This document shows, in pieces, positions 25,840 to 35,399 of a stretch of DNA of 64,000 bases (positions within the stretch are counted from its first letter, which is position 1; each line of letters starts with the position of its first letter). The notes under the pieces were generated by a model. That model had not been told where the DNA came from and did no database searches. It was given only the letters and a program-made list of their open reading frames with translations. The stretch covers positions 2,294,001-2,358,000 of the forward strand of contig NC_005363.1 of the NCBI RefSeq assembly GCF_000196175.1, in the 5' to 3' direction. Position numbers and translations under genes: made by a program. This stretch comes from Bdellovibrio bacteriovorus HD100. GTDB taxonomy: Bacteria; Bdellovibrionota; Bdellovibrionia; Bdellovibrionales; Bdellovibrionaceae.

Positions 25840-26468
25840 AATCCCTGCTCATACTTGGTTTCCTGGCTACCGCCGCCTGTTCTTCAGGGGGCGAGGTCGA
25901 GGATATTTCCGGTTTAGACAGCTATTCTGTCGTTTCCGGCTCATTCAGCCAGGCTGACTCAACCGCGCTGCACATTGCAGGCACCACAGGTGTTGTTCGC
26001 TTCACCTCTACGTTGCCAGGCATCAGCTCTTCCCGCTCTATTTCCCTGAAAGCTTCTTTAAATAACGTCACTTTGAGTGATGTGAGCGCCGTTTTTTATG
26101 CGAGCGACTCCAGCGTCTCGGGCTCCACAGGGATTGTGGTGACCTTCAGCCGCACCGGCGCCAGCGTGAACGCCTCGATCACCTTTAATGGTCAAACCCG
26201 CACAGTCACAAGCTCCGACATGGGCTTTTACATCCCGAACAATATTGATGTGGTGATTGACGTTCACAACGTCGGCACCAAGTCCCGCGTCTATATCTGG
26301 AGACGTGACAACCTGGTCTATGCACCGACCAGTGCGGATGTGGATTCAAATTCGGATGTTTCTTCAGCTCTTCCCACTGCGGTGGGCCCCGGGACTTTTG
26401 CCGGTTTGATTCTGAACTATGCGACCGTCACAGCGGCGCAAGTGTCGACTCCGAAAGTACTCGATTAA
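25821..26468 (+). CDS. Lipoprotein of unknown function
   Basis: A 215-residue protein with signal sequence and lipobox TAAC (Cys20) followed by SSGG. The mature part is Ser/Thr/Val-rich with alternating strands (FTSTLPGISSSRSISLKAS, VVTFSRTGASVNASITF), as in a concanavalin-like or Ig-like beta-sandwich; a glucanase-like jellyroll is possible but unproven. Its start lies inside the end of dcd, so it is translated from the same mRNA, and a strong terminator follows. Confidence 0.7.
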   Translation: MEKFILKSLLILGFLATAACSSGGEVEDISGLDSYSVVSGSFSQADSTALHIAGTTGVVRFTSTLPGISSSRSISLKASLNNVTLSDVSAVFYASDSSVSGSTGIVVTFSRTGASVNASITFNGQTRTVTSSDMGFYIPNNIDVVIDVHNVGTKSRVYIWRRDNLVYAPTSADVDSNSDVSSALPTAVGPGTFAGLILNYATVTAAQVSTPKVLD

Positions 26469-26496
26469 AAAGTTTCACGGACTGTTTAAGCAATAA

Positions 26497-26526
26497 AAAA
26501 GCCCCTTTTCAGGGGCTTTTGTTTTT
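26497..26526 (+). terminator. Intrinsic terminator of the rpmG operon
   Basis: AAAAGCCCC and GGGGCTTTT around a short TTTTCA loop, followed by GTTTTTT. The A-run on the left lets it work for the minus-strand gene at 26545 too. Confidence 0.8.
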
Positions 26527-26544
26527 TCTGATTTTGGTTCCGAA

Positions 26545-29500
26545 CTAAAGCTGGCTTGCGGCCTTTTCAAGAGCATCCTGAGAGGCTGGCTCCTGTACCA
26601 ACTTGGCGCTGGGGCTTTTGCTGACCTGTTCGGCGATATAACCCAGGATCTGAGCCAGCTGCACGCGGTCCGCCCACACGTCCCACTTGTCCTGCTTGCC
26701 CTTCCACTTGAACAGGAATCTTGCCTGCTCCATCAGCGTCGTTGGCGGTTTGCCATAACGAAGAATGAAGGTGAAGACATCGAGCAGGTCTTTTTCTTTC
26801 AGCACGCCGCTTTTCAGCTGATCGGCGGCAAGCTCTTTCAGAAGACCTTTAAACGCCGGATAAGCCTTGATCGCTTCACCGGTGGAGATAATGTTGTCTT
26901 TGTTCTTATCAAAGCGGGCAAAGACCATTTCCACGTACTGAATCACGTGCGGAGTCAGGGCAATGTCCCCCATCTTCGCCAGATTTTTGTCGTTCGGGAC
27001 GTAACCTGCCGCCATAAAGACATTGTTCATATAATAAGCCCACTCATCGGCAGAGGCCTTCTTCATGAACTTGATGTATTCCGGCGTGGCCGACATGATG
27101 GCCGGCATGGCGTCCTTATAAGCCGCGCGAGCACAGCTTAAAGTCACCAGACTGTTGTCAGTCACTTCTTCATCACGGCCGAAACACTTCTTCACCAGTT
27201 CTGTGCGCAGACGCGAGTTGATGCCCACACCCGACCAGATCATACCGATCAGATCCGTGATTTCAGTCTGAGAAGCCAAAGAGTTTCCATCGGAATGCGG
27301 AACAAAGATATTGGCTTCACGGAAGCGCGAAGAAGCAAATGAGGTGCTCTTTGGATCTAACAAACCCATTTCCACGAAGATGGATTTAAGTTCGTTAAAG
27401 GCCCCTTCCACTTCCGGCAACGTCGCACCCTGGAACGTGTTAATGCGGTTCAGGTCGTTGGCAAAGGAACGAATCAGCAGTCTTGCCACCGCCCGGTTGC
27501 GGTTCAGGTCACGCAAGCTCTTGAACGTGTAAAGCTGTTCAAACTTGTTCGAAATAATCACAAAACCGCGATAGTCCGTGGTCATAGGAACCGGGCTTTG
27601 CACCGACAAGATCAATTCCGTCAACGCCGCCTGCAATGGCAAGGCGTGAGCATCCAGGTTCTTTTCGGTTTTCTTCAAGACAGCCAGCAGATCTTTGGCG
27701 GTCAAACCCTCTTCCGGCTTCCAACCTTCGGCCATCTGGGCAAACATCAGCTCGGTGTCGATCCAGATTTGCATTTCCTGACGGCCCACTTCGACGGAAG
27801 TCAAAGTCAGGGCATCAGGCTTGTGACCGGACAAACGGGCTTCTGGCGCCACCAGCATGTTATTCAAAACCACGCTGACCAGTTTGTCGGCAGATTGCTC
27901 ATTGATCGCACCTGGCAACAGCTCCAAGCGGATAAAGTGCTTCACAATCTTGTTCAATTCCACACGAGTGAACTGGTTCTCTTTTTTCACCAGCAACAGA
28001 TCTCGCAGGATGTTCAGTGTCTGATTGCCGAAGACAGAGAAGTAGCTCAGATTCACCGGCTGCTGCAGGGATTCGCCCATCAGGAAATACTGATAGTAAA
28101 GGAAGTCTGAATACGCACGGGCCGCAAAGCCCAGCAGCACACTCCAGTTGGATTTGCGCAAAGAAGAATCATTTCCGCCCAGAACCATGTTCTTGGCATC
28201 AATCACCAGCGGCAGATAGCTTTTTACCTGATCGGCCAGGCCGCGCCCGTCTTTGGGTGGGTACAGGATTTCAATTTCCCGCACGATATTGTTCAGGTCA
28301 TTCAGGTCATAAGACCCTTCAAACAACACACCGGCTTCGCGCACAGTGGCTTCCAGAACAAACTGGGATTCCATGAAGAGCTTTTGCGCTTCATCGGCAT
28401 CATACATATCCGGATCCCACTCTCGGCCGTAAATGGAATAGAATGGCATGAAGCGTTCAATCAAAGTCTTAATACGGCTGACTTTCAATCGTGCCGTTTC
28501 AAAGTCGGTCGTTGTCAGGGAATCAACACTGCCACCAAAGAACAGCTGTTTGACCTTCATCCCCTCGAACACAAGGCCCGAGGACACTTTAAATTCCGGC
28601 CAGACGATTTCCAGCGTTTTTAACAGGTCAAAGACCTCATCCCGGGACACGACACCTTCAGGCTTTTCCGCCACCAGATCCTGGAACACGGACAAGACGT
28701 CTTCCACCGTGCGCGCCAGATAACCCAAACGATAACCGGTGCCGGTTTCAGGTACGGATTTAATAAAGTAATGATAGCGCAGGAACTGAACATAACCACG
28801 CGCGCCCAACAAGGTGAAGCGGCGCCATTCGTTTGGCGTGATGGAGTTTTCATCCCCGCCAGCCAGGGCCTTTTTCACCTTTTTGATGACCGGCATATAG
28901 GTTTGAATGACGGAAGGGAATTCCCACTCTTCACCAAAGAACTGCCCCACCTCTTGCATCAACACAACAAAGTCTGACAGGTTGTAACCTTGAGCATTTT
29001 GTTCAATCAAAGACGCCAGCATACGTGCGGCATTTTGCAGTTCTTTATTGGCTTCTTCAAAGTGACGGACATCACTTTGCATGTTCGGACTTTCAGAGAC
29101 CTCCCAGTTCAGAGAGATCACTTTCATGTACGGATTCAGGTTCACTGTGATGGTGCGAAGACTCTTGACCAAAGCGATGGTTTTATCCAACTCACCGCGG
29201 GTCAGATATTCACGGCTGCCGCCCACAAAGACCTGCTTCAGTTTCATAAACTCGGTCTGCAGCTGTTCAGAGATGATCACTTTTTCTTTGGGATCCAGGA
29301 AGTTCTTTTCCAGGAAGGTCGCAAGCTCCTGAGCCGTGTAACGGTCTGAGCTGTTTCCGCGCACATAGCGCTTGAACTTTTCAACGGCACTGCCGATGCA
29401 GTCCCAGGCCGCTTCCAGTTCTTCTTTATTGGCATCGCCCACAACAAAGGCTTTGGCCACAGGCTTGGCATCCGTCAGACACTGGGTCCCGCCAAATTCC

Positions 29501-29604
29501 TGCGACTCCGGCGGAGGTGGTTCCTCGCCGACTTTCGAGTCACAGGACGCCAGTCCCGCAACCAGACACAATGCCAGAACGGCCTTTAAACATTTAGAAA
29601 ACAT
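26545..29604 (-). CDS. Large lipoprotein with degenerate EF-hand-like repeats
   Basis: A 1019-residue lipoprotein: lipobox LASC with Cys21, then a Glu/Pro spacer. The body has a repeat of about 228 residues: VFVGGSREYLTRGEL (~126-140) matches LFFGGSVDSLTTTDF (~354-368), and ALAGGDENSITPNEW (~246-260) matches VLGGNDSSLRKSNW (~474-487). Each resembles an EF-hand loop that has lost some acidic ligands. A good EF-hand loop remains near the C terminus (FDKNKDNIISTGEAI). It is thus probably a calcium-influenced helical surface or periplasmic protein. Its start overlaps the end of the barrel gene at 29594 by 11 nt, implying a working pair. No named family is recognised. Confidence 0.75.
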   Translation of the reverse strand: MFSKCLKAVLALCLVAGLASCDSKVGEEPPPPESQEFGGTQCLTDAKPVAKAFVVGDANKEELEAAWDCIGSAVEKFKRYVRGNSSDRYTAQELATFLEKNFLDPKEKVIISEQLQTEFMKLKQVFVGGSREYLTRGELDKTIALVKSLRTITVNLNPYMKVISLNWEVSESPNMQSDVRHFEEANKELQNAARMLASLIEQNAQGYNLSDFVVLMQEVGQFFGEEWEFPSVIQTYMPVIKKVKKALAGGDENSITPNEWRRFTLLGARGYVQFLRYHYFIKSVPETGTGYRLGYLARTVEDVLSVFQDLVAEKPEGVVSRDEVFDLLKTLEIVWPEFKVSSGLVFEGMKVKQLFFGGSVDSLTTTDFETARLKVSRIKTLIERFMPFYSIYGREWDPDMYDADEAQKLFMESQFVLEATVREAGVLFEGSYDLNDLNNIVREIEILYPPKDGRGLADQVKSYLPLVIDAKNMVLGGNDSSLRKSNWSVLLGFAARAYSDFLYYQYFLMGESLQQPVNLSYFSVFGNQTLNILRDLLLVKKENQFTRVELNKIVKHFIRLELLPGAINEQSADKLVSVVLNNMLVAPEARLSGHKPDALTLTSVEVGRQEMQIWIDTELMFAQMAEGWKPEEGLTAKDLLAVLKKTEKNLDAHALPLQAALTELILSVQSPVPMTTDYRGFVIISNKFEQLYTFKSLRDLNRNRAVARLLIRSFANDLNRINTFQGATLPEVEGAFNELKSIFVEMGLLDPKSTSFASSRFREANIFVPHSDGNSLASQTEITDLIGMIWSGVGINSRLRTELVKKCFGRDEEVTDNSLVTLSCARAAYKDAMPAIMSATPEYIKFMKKASADEWAYYMNNVFMAAGYVPNDKNLAKMGDIALTPHVIQYVEMVFARFDKNKDNIISTGEAIKAYPAFKGLLKELAADQLKSGVLKEKDLLDVFTFILRYGKPPTTLMEQARFLFKWKGKQDKWDVWADRVQLAQILGYIAEQVSKSPSAKLVQEPASQDALEKAASQL

Positions 29605-31027
29605 AAGTCATGCCCCCGTAGAAACGGTCGTTCGCGCGGTATTGATTGAGGAATCCGGATGGATCGTGCTTTTCATCCTGCACGCCCAGGACGTCTCCTC
29701 CGACGACCACGGCCCACTTTTGGCTCGGGTAATAAAGAAACTCGGTGTTTAGCAACGAGCCCCTTTGATCATAATCATACAAATACTTGAAACGGGTTAC
29801 GAACGGACGACTGAAGAAGCTTGCCAGTTGCCCTTCAACGCGGAAAGAAAGCGCATTGGTGAACTTCAGACGCTCGTCGAACATCGTAAAGTCATCCGGC
29901 TGACCGTCAGCCAGAATGTCGGTGATGCCACCGCCTTCGACCTTCAGGTACTCCACCTGGAAAGCCAGCGTCTTGGTGAAAATATCCGCCAAAGAAAAAT
30001 CAAAAGCCGCGGCATAAGCCCGGATTGGCTCCAGTTTTTGGATGGACCATTCCGGATCCGGGCGCTTTTCCATCGGATCATCTTCAAGATAGGAAACCGA
30101 GGCTTTCATACGGCCCACGGTGTACCCCACGTCGATGGATTTCACGATATGATGAGTGACATCCGGAGACACCGTCACATCGACCTTTTCCTCAGAGATG
30201 TCCTTGAAGTTTTTGCGTTTCAAAATCAACTCGTTCACGGGCAGATAACCGCCGCTGACGACCACCCACGGGCCCCGCTCTTTGTTCCCCAGTCGCCCCA
30301 TCAAAGCGGCCCCGCCATTGGCTGTCAGCTTGGCTGTATCAGGAATGTCGAGCTGGTACTGAATGGTGTTGATGTTGTTGTTGAAGTCATAGTTACGGGA
30401 AGGAGCACGATACCAGCGGCTGTCAGAAACCAGGCCGCCGCCCTCTTCGCGAATATCAGGTCCCATGCTTGGGATGAACAACGGCGTGGCAAAGCCCACG
30501 ATCTCCCATCCGCTGGTGTTGTAATCCAGGAACAGACCCGTCAGGCCCTGCTCTTCCGGGCGAAGAGTGTCGATGGCAAATTTCGGCTGCCACAAGCCCA
30601 GCTGCCAACGGCGATCCAGTTCACTCCAGTCCTGCTTCTTGCGTCCCGCAAAGGCACGGAAGGGGGCTTTTTTCGAAGCCACATAAGCTTCTGAAACGAC
30701 GAAGTGAGATTGTCCACGGGTGAAGAAGGTTCCGCCAGAGACGTCGGCGGCAAAGTCGATCCAGGAGGTTTCCTTAAGACCGGAAAGGCGAGCGGAAAGA
30801 AGTTGGCTGTAGGTCAGATTCGGTGATTCCGGGATCGGGGTCATGTACTGCATGCCCTCCATCCTGATCTGACCATACACCGTCGCCGGTTTCGATGAGA
30901 CTTGCGGCTGTTGGATAGAGCTCACCCCTTCGGCTTGAGGAATTTTCAAGCTCGTCGATTGTGCCTTGGACTTTGAAACCACCACAACGCTCAAAAGCAT
31001 CGCGGCCAAATAGGTCCTACTACTCAC
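29594..31027 (-). CDS. Putative outer-membrane beta-barrel protein
   Basis: A 477-residue exported protein with signal peptide ending near SKAQ. The mature sequence is a series of amphipathic strands with aromatic girdles (GQIRMEGMQYMTPIPES, WELDxRWQLGLWQPKF-like) and it ends YGGMTYVF, with the C-terminal Phe required by the BAM machinery. It resembles alginate- or porin-type barrels in build, but I cannot name a family. It is first in a two-gene operon with the EF-hand-like lipoprotein. Confidence 0.7.
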   Translation of the reverse strand: MSSRTYLAAMLLSVVVVSKSKAQSTSLKIPQAEGVSSIQQPQVSSKPATVYGQIRMEGMQYMTPIPESPNLTYSQLLSARLSGLKETSWIDFAADVSGGTFFTRGQSHFVVSEAYVASKKAPFRAFAGRKKQDWSELDRRWQLGLWQPKFAIDTLRPEEQGLTGLFLDYNTSGWEIVGFATPLFIPSMGPDIREEGGGLVSDSRWYRAPSRNYDFNNNINTIQYQLDIPDTAKLTANGGAALMGRLGNKERGPWVVVSGGYLPVNELILKRKNFKDISEEKVDVTVSPDVTHHIVKSIDVGYTVGRMKASVSYLEDDPMEKRPDPEWSIQKLEPIRAYAAAFDFSLADIFTKTLAFQVEYLKVEGGGITDILADGQPDDFTMFDERLKFTNALSFRVEGQLASFFSRPFVTRFKYLYDYDQRGSLLNTEFLYYPSQKWAVVVGGDVLGVQDEKHDPSGFLNQYRANDRFYGGMTYVF

Positions 31028-31195
31028 ATCCGCCTCTGGATAAAAGTCTAGGGGATAGAAAATAAGAAAAGGCTGTCGGAGTCAACGGAGCCACGCGTTG
31101 ATGGGCTCTAGAACGATTATATGCGAGCTGATGGTAAAAAAACCTCGCTCTGTTTGAAAAAACTTCCTTCGAAATCCTGTGTAAAAACAGCCTTT

Positions 31196-31936
31196 TTAGA
31201 GCAAGTGCTCCAGCAGCCATTGCGGGTCGTCAATCGGCACATCATGCCCCGCCCAAGGATGCATTTCCGCGCGCACTCCCCACTTTTCAGCGATCTTCAA
31301 AGTGCAGGTTGGCGAAACCAAACGATCCCCATGACTTCCCAACAGGCGAACATCACCCGGGGCGGAATCCGGGAAACGATAACGAGAGGCCGCGAACATC
31401 TGACGAATCACGTTTTGCGGATTCATCGGGTAACGTTTTGTATACTCAATCATCGCACCGATTTCCTCCTCGCGCCGCTCGTGGCTGTTGGTGATCATGC
31501 CCAGAACTGTTTTCTCCCAGAAGGTTTCATCTTTTTCCCGGCCGATCAGTTTCAGACCTTTGGGAATATTGCCGGCAATAAAACGGCGATAGAACGGCGA
31601 AAAGCCGCCAGAGCTTGTGCACACCAGCGTGGCTTTGCTGATCTCATGAGGATATTCCTTCATCCATTCCACAGTGATCATCGCTCCCAAAGAAACCGAC
31701 AGCACCTGAAACGATTCGCCTTTTTGCACATAAGAACAACGCGCGCGCAGGTCTTTGACGTATTCAGAAATCTTGATCGGACTGGTTTCCTCGTGGCGGA
31801 TTCCATTGCCCGGCAGATCCAAAAACTCGAATTTATCATTCGGAAAATGCTGCTGGATTTTTTCAGAGAAAGAGCCCCAGTGTCCCACCCCTCGCGCCAG
31901 TCCGCGCAGCAATAACCAGTTTCTAGACGTTGCCAT
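31196..31936 (-). CDS. Alpha/beta-hydrolase
   Basis: A 246-residue hydrolase from the ATG at 31936 (GGGAG 8 nt upstream). It has LLLRGLARGVGHWG near the start (oxyanion region), LDLPGNG, the nucleophile elbow SVSLGAM with the central Ser, and a late GHDVPIDDP containing the catalytic His. BioH/MenH-like carboxylesterases have this layout, but the substrate is unknown. It overlaps the M14 peptidase gene by 14 nt, so the two are cotranscribed. Confidence 0.8.
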   Translation of the reverse strand: MATSRNWLLLRGLARGVGHWGSFSEKIQQHFPNDKFEFLDLPGNGIRHEETSPIKISEYVKDLRARCSYVQKGESFQVLSVSLGAMITVEWMKEYPHEISKATLVCTSSGGFSPFYRRFIAGNIPKGLKLIGREKDETFWEKTVLGMITNSHERREEEIGAMIEYTKRYPMNPQNVIRQMFAASRYRFPDSAPGDVRLLGSHGDRLVSPTCTLKIAEKWGVRAEMHPWAGHDVPIDDPQWLLEHLL

Positions 31937-32939
31937 ACCAAAGCTCCCTGGCCCGGGTGTCAAGCTGCCGGACCTGTTCCTGATTCTGCGTTGCCCATGC
32001 CTGCGGTGAATTCACCGCGCGGATTAAAAACTCCATCAGCGTGTTATGACGGCGCAGTGTGCGTTTGTGACGATGACCTTTGAGCGGATTGAACGGGCCT
32101 TCCGCGCTGAAAATCTGCCACGGATTTTTCTTCACCCACAACCACGACCCCATCTCCAGACACAGCGGCACATAGATTCCACTCTTGGAATTAGCGCGAT
32201 GATTGTCATACAGATAATCCCACAGATCCCCGTGGGTGGTGTAGTTCTGGGCTTGAGGTTCAAAACGATAAAAATGATGCGGATACGTGCGATCCAGAAG
32301 ATCTTTTAGCGCATAACACAGATGCAGCTCCGGATACGGCTTCACGGTCTTGGCATAGGGAAACCACAGACGATCCTGCAAACCAAAACCCGAATGCAGA
32401 TCCAGGGTCATGGCCAGTTGGCTCTGGGCAATTTCTTTTTGCACACAGTCCACCAGGGCTTGCGCTTCCAGTTGCATCGGCGCGCCCTCTTCCCCGCGAT
32501 ACCAAGGCAGTTTCTTGCTATAGCGATGACCGCCCAGCAAAAACTGTGGATTGTCAGCATCGATGGGGGCATTTCGCATCAAATCGACACCATGAGGATT
32601 GCAGCGGGTTTTGCGATAAATGCCCACCGGATTCACGGTCGGGATGAAGAAGATGCGGACTTTTTGAAGTGTTTGCTGAATGCTTTCATCCCACTGGGAC
32701 AGCTCAGCCAAAGAACTCATCAGGGCCACGCAGACCTGGGCCCCAATGCGCTCCAACCCGTGCACACCGCCGACAAACCCCAGCACCGGAGCCTGAGGGT
32801 CCTGACTGCCAAAAGAGACTTTGTAGATTGGAAAACGCAGATCTTCGAACTGACTATGAGTCAAAATCTCCGCCCGGGCGGTGGAGCCCAGTTGCGCGAT
32901 CTTTTTCTCGATTTGCTGGATCTCAGGCAATGTTGTCAT
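31923..32939 (-). CDS. M14-family zinc carboxypeptidase-like protein (DUF2817-type)
   Basis: A 338-residue protein without an obvious signal peptide. It contains the M14 zinc motif H-x-x-E in GGVHGLERIG, the substrate-binding NPVGIYRKTRCNPHGVDLMRN, a third ligand in LDLHSGFG and a late CLEMGSW with the candidate catalytic Glu. These features fit DUF2817/M14 peptidases or amidases that trim C-terminal residues or muropeptides. It is encoded before the alpha/beta-hydrolase, with an overlap. The substrate cannot be read from sequence. Confidence 0.8.
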   Translation of the reverse strand: MTTLPEIQQIEKKIAQLGSTARAEILTHSQFEDLRFPIYKVSFGSQDPQAPVLGFVGGVHGLERIGAQVCVALMSSLAELSQWDESIQQTLQKVRIFFIPTVNPVGIYRKTRCNPHGVDLMRNAPIDADNPQFLLGGHRYSKKLPWYRGEEGAPMQLEAQALVDCVQKEIAQSQLAMTLDLHSGFGLQDRLWFPYAKTVKPYPELHLCYALKDLLDRTYPHHFYRFEPQAQNYTTHGDLWDYLYDNHRANSKSGIYVPLCLEMGSWLWVKKNPWQIFSAEGPFNPLKGHRHKRTLRRHNTLMEFLIRAVNSPQAWATQNQEQVRQLDTRARELWYGNV

Positions 32940-33077
32940 TCTTTTCCCCAGAGCCCCCTATTGTTCGCGATAATTCCACCGTGTCCAACGCTTAACGCTC
33001 GCGGCCATTAAAGGATTGCACCCCCCACTCAAGAGGGGTAATCTCGTCAGTGCTGAATCAATACTTAGGAGATCGCC

Positions 33078-33881
33078 ATGATGAATCTGGACACTCTGCT
33101 GCAAAAGATGTGGGTGGATTACTGCCAACTGAACCCTGCGGCAAAACGCATTTATGACATTTTCACCGCCGAAGGTGAAACGGTGCTGAATGACCACATC
33201 GCTCTTCGCACCTTCAACCACCCGCGCCTGGGGATCGAATCCCTGGCAAAACACTTCAAAAAACTGGGTTACGTTGAAAAAGGCGAATACACGTTCGTTG
33301 AAAAAAAACTTTACGCCAAACACTACGAACACCCGAACATGGACAATCCAAAAATCTTCATCAGTGAACTGGAGCTTGAAAAGGTCTCCCCGTTCATCCG
33401 TGAAACCGTGAACCAACTTGTGGCACAGGTTCCGGATTCTGTGATTGAAAGCGAAACTTTCGCCATGGCGGGACGCCCTTGGAAAGTGAACTGGGAAACT
33501 TACGCAAAACTGGCAGAAGAATCCGAATACGCGTCCTGGGTCGCGGCTTACGGCTTCCGTCCGAACCACTTCACGGTCAACGTGAACAAACTGAACAAGT
33601 TCAACGATCTGCCGACTTTGAACAAATTCGTTCAGGAAAAAGGCTATACGCTGAACAAATCCGGCGGCGAAATCAAAGGGACCAAAGCGGACTATCTGGA
33701 GCAAAGCTCCACCATGGCTTCTGAAATCCCGGTGAAATTCGATGACGGCAGCACCCACAACATTCCGGGTTGCTACTATGAGTTCGCGAAACGCTATCCG
33801 CTGGATAATGGCCAGCTGTATCAGGGTTTTGTCGCCAAATCCGCTGACAAGATCTTTGAGAGCACGAACAAACAGAAATAG
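33078..33881 (+). CDS. DUF1338 protein, HglS-like iron dioxygenase
   Basis: A 267-residue protein of the DUF1338 family. Metal-ligand positions described for HglS (2-oxoadipate dioxygenase/decarboxylase, which makes D-2-hydroxyglutarate from a lysine catabolite) are apparent in NDHIALRTF, RPNHFTVNV and GCYYEFAKR. The family is known; assignment to the HglS reaction here is inferred. AGGAG lies before the ATG at 33078, and a second ATG follows directly. The gene stands alone with a strong terminator behind it. Confidence 0.85.
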   Translation: MMNLDTLLQKMWVDYCQLNPAAKRIYDIFTAEGETVLNDHIALRTFNHPRLGIESLAKHFKKLGYVEKGEYTFVEKKLYAKHYEHPNMDNPKIFISELELEKVSPFIRETVNQLVAQVPDSVIESETFAMAGRPWKVNWETYAKLAEESEYASWVAAYGFRPNHFTVNVNKLNKFNDLPTLNKFVQEKGYTLNKSGGEIKGTKADYLEQSSTMASEIPVKFDDGSTHNIPGCYYEFAKRYPLDNGQLYQGFVAKSADKIFESTNKQK

Positions 33882-33889
33882 TTCAAATG

Positions 33890-33918
33890 AAAAAGGCCGG
33901 GAAACCGGCCTTTTTTTT
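33890..33918. terminator. Bidirectional intrinsic terminator
   Basis: AAAAAGGCCGG, loop GAAA, CCGGCCTTTTTTTT. It lies between the convergent HglS-like gene and the HD-GYP gene and has A and T runs on both sides. Confidence 0.85.
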
Positions 33919-34564
33919 ATGCGATTTTTTTGATCAGATAATTCAGAGTGTCCTGATCCTGCTTCTGGTCCTTCCAGTGCTCGTGCGCCTTCAGGAAAAT
34001 CTGCACCAGCTGCGGATCGAACTGAGTGCCCGAACACCGTTTCAGCTCTTCGTACACCACTTCCATCGGCAGACCTTTGCGGTAAGCGCGGGTTTCTGAC
34101 ATGGCATCACAGGTGTCAACCACCAGGATAATACGCGCAATCAGCGGAATCTCGTCGCCATTCTTTTTATCCGGATAACCACGGCCATCAACACGTTCAT
34201 GGTGTCCACGAATGCCCGGCAGAATCTCGGCAAAGAACTCATGGGTTGCCAAGGGCTTGATGATCTCTTCGCTCAGCACCGGATGGCACTTCATCATTTC
34301 ATATTCCTGATCTGTCAGCTTGCCCGGCTTGGCGATGATCTCTTGAGGCACACCAATTTTGCCAATATCATGGAAAAGACCGGCAAATTCAGCCAGCTTC
34401 TGCTGATACTCATTTAGACCTGCATCGCGCGCCAGCTTGCGGGACATCTCCCCGACACGGCAGCAATGGGCGTACGTCAAAGGGTCCACGACCTTCAATG
34501 ACTGCATCAGCGCCTGGGCGGCATCGTAAGCCCAAGTTGGAATGTTTCCCCAGGAAGAAGACAT
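33917..34564 (-). CDS. HD-GYP domain cyclic-di-GMP phosphodiesterase
   Basis: A 215-residue stand-alone HD-GYP protein. HDIGKIGVP (His65-Asp66) and HHERVDGRGYP (121-131) are both complete, together with the upstream H-C-C-R-V-G helix and the D-x-x-D-AM motif in VVDTCDAM. It should hydrolyse c-di-GMP. No sensory domain precedes it, so control would come from partner binding or expression. In Bdellovibrio, c-di-GMP enzymes control the predatory and host-independent states; that link is background knowledge, not visible here. Confidence 0.9.
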   Translation of the reverse strand: MSSSWGNIPTWAYDAAQALMQSLKVVDPLTYAHCCRVGEMSRKLARDAGLNEYQQKLAEFAGLFHDIGKIGVPQEIIAKPGKLTDQEYEMMKCHPVLSEEIIKPLATHEFFAEILPGIRGHHERVDGRGYPDKKNGDEIPLIARIILVVDTCDAMSETRAYRKGLPMEVVYEELKRCSGTQFDPQLVQIFLKAHEHWKDQKQDQDTLNYLIKKIA

Positions 34565-34735
34565 GGCACTCCCTTTGTTCCCCTGTTTACCATCTTTTGT
34601 TCGGCTGAACGCGCCATTTACTTAAACTCGAGAAAGTTTTACGTCTCATCTTGAGACAACTTCTCGTTGACAGCTTTGCCTGCGATTGAAAGACTTTGGT
34701 CTAGATATCCATCTTGTATGACTTGAAGAGGTGTT

Positions 34736-35398
34736 ATGAAAAAGTGCTTTCTTTTGATCCTTTTGCTGGCTTTCTCAAGCTCCGCCTTTGCGCAAAAAAT
34801 CAAAGTACGCAAAGTCAAAGGCAGCCAGGCCATTATTGACTTCTCTGGCGGCAGCCTGGCCCCGGGACAGGTCTATGAGCTGGCCCCGGATGAGTTTGGC
34901 GACACCACCATGAGTCAGTCCATGCGCCGGTACCTGATTGCGGTTTCCTTTGATCTGACCAACACAAAGTCTGATGCCGCAGGCGCAGAGAACGAAACAG
35001 ATATTGCGATCGCGGGCCGATTTGGCTGGAACTATGCGACCTACGAATTCGGACCTTTGGCTTCCTACGCAGCAGACGCCACCGGCAGCCTGACCAGCAC
35101 CCTGTTCAAATTTGGTGGCTGGGCCGATTACAACATGATCGCCAACACTCCGGGTGAAATCTTCATCTATGGTTTGGGCGGCCTGTTTGACATCGGTCAG
35201 CTGGATAACGGAGCGGGCTCCAAACGCGACATCATGGAGTTCTTCGTGGGTCCGTTTGTGAAATGGTTCCCGACTGGCAGCAACGTGGGCTTCCGACTTG
35301 ATGGTGGATACGTTTATCAAAAACAGTCCGGCGGCGTTGCTTCCGATAACGTGGTGTCCGGCATTGCGATGCAAGCCGGTTTGATGGGTTATTTCTAG
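34736..35398 (+). CDS. Exported beta-rich protein, possible small outer-membrane barrel
   Basis: A 220-residue protein with signal peptide MKKCFLLILLLAFSSSAFA. The first ~40 mature residues bear KIKVRKVKGSQAIIDFSGGSLAPGQVYEL, an SH3-like or DUF-type strand pair, and the rest is glycine- and aromatic-rich with alternating strands ending in AGLMGYF, consistent with an 8-strand barrel. GAGG lies before the ATG. No family is recognised. Confidence 0.65.
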   Translation: MKKCFLLILLLAFSSSAFAQKIKVRKVKGSQAIIDFSGGSLAPGQVYELAPDEFGDTTMSQSMRRYLIAVSFDLTNTKSDAAGAENETDIAIAGRFGWNYATYEFGPLASYAADATGSLTSTLFKFGGWADYNMIANTPGEIFIYGLGGLFDIGQLDNGAGSKRDIMEFFVGPFVKWFPTGSNVGFRLDGGYVYQKQSGGVASDNVVSGIAMQAGLMGYF

Positions 35399-35399
35399 A

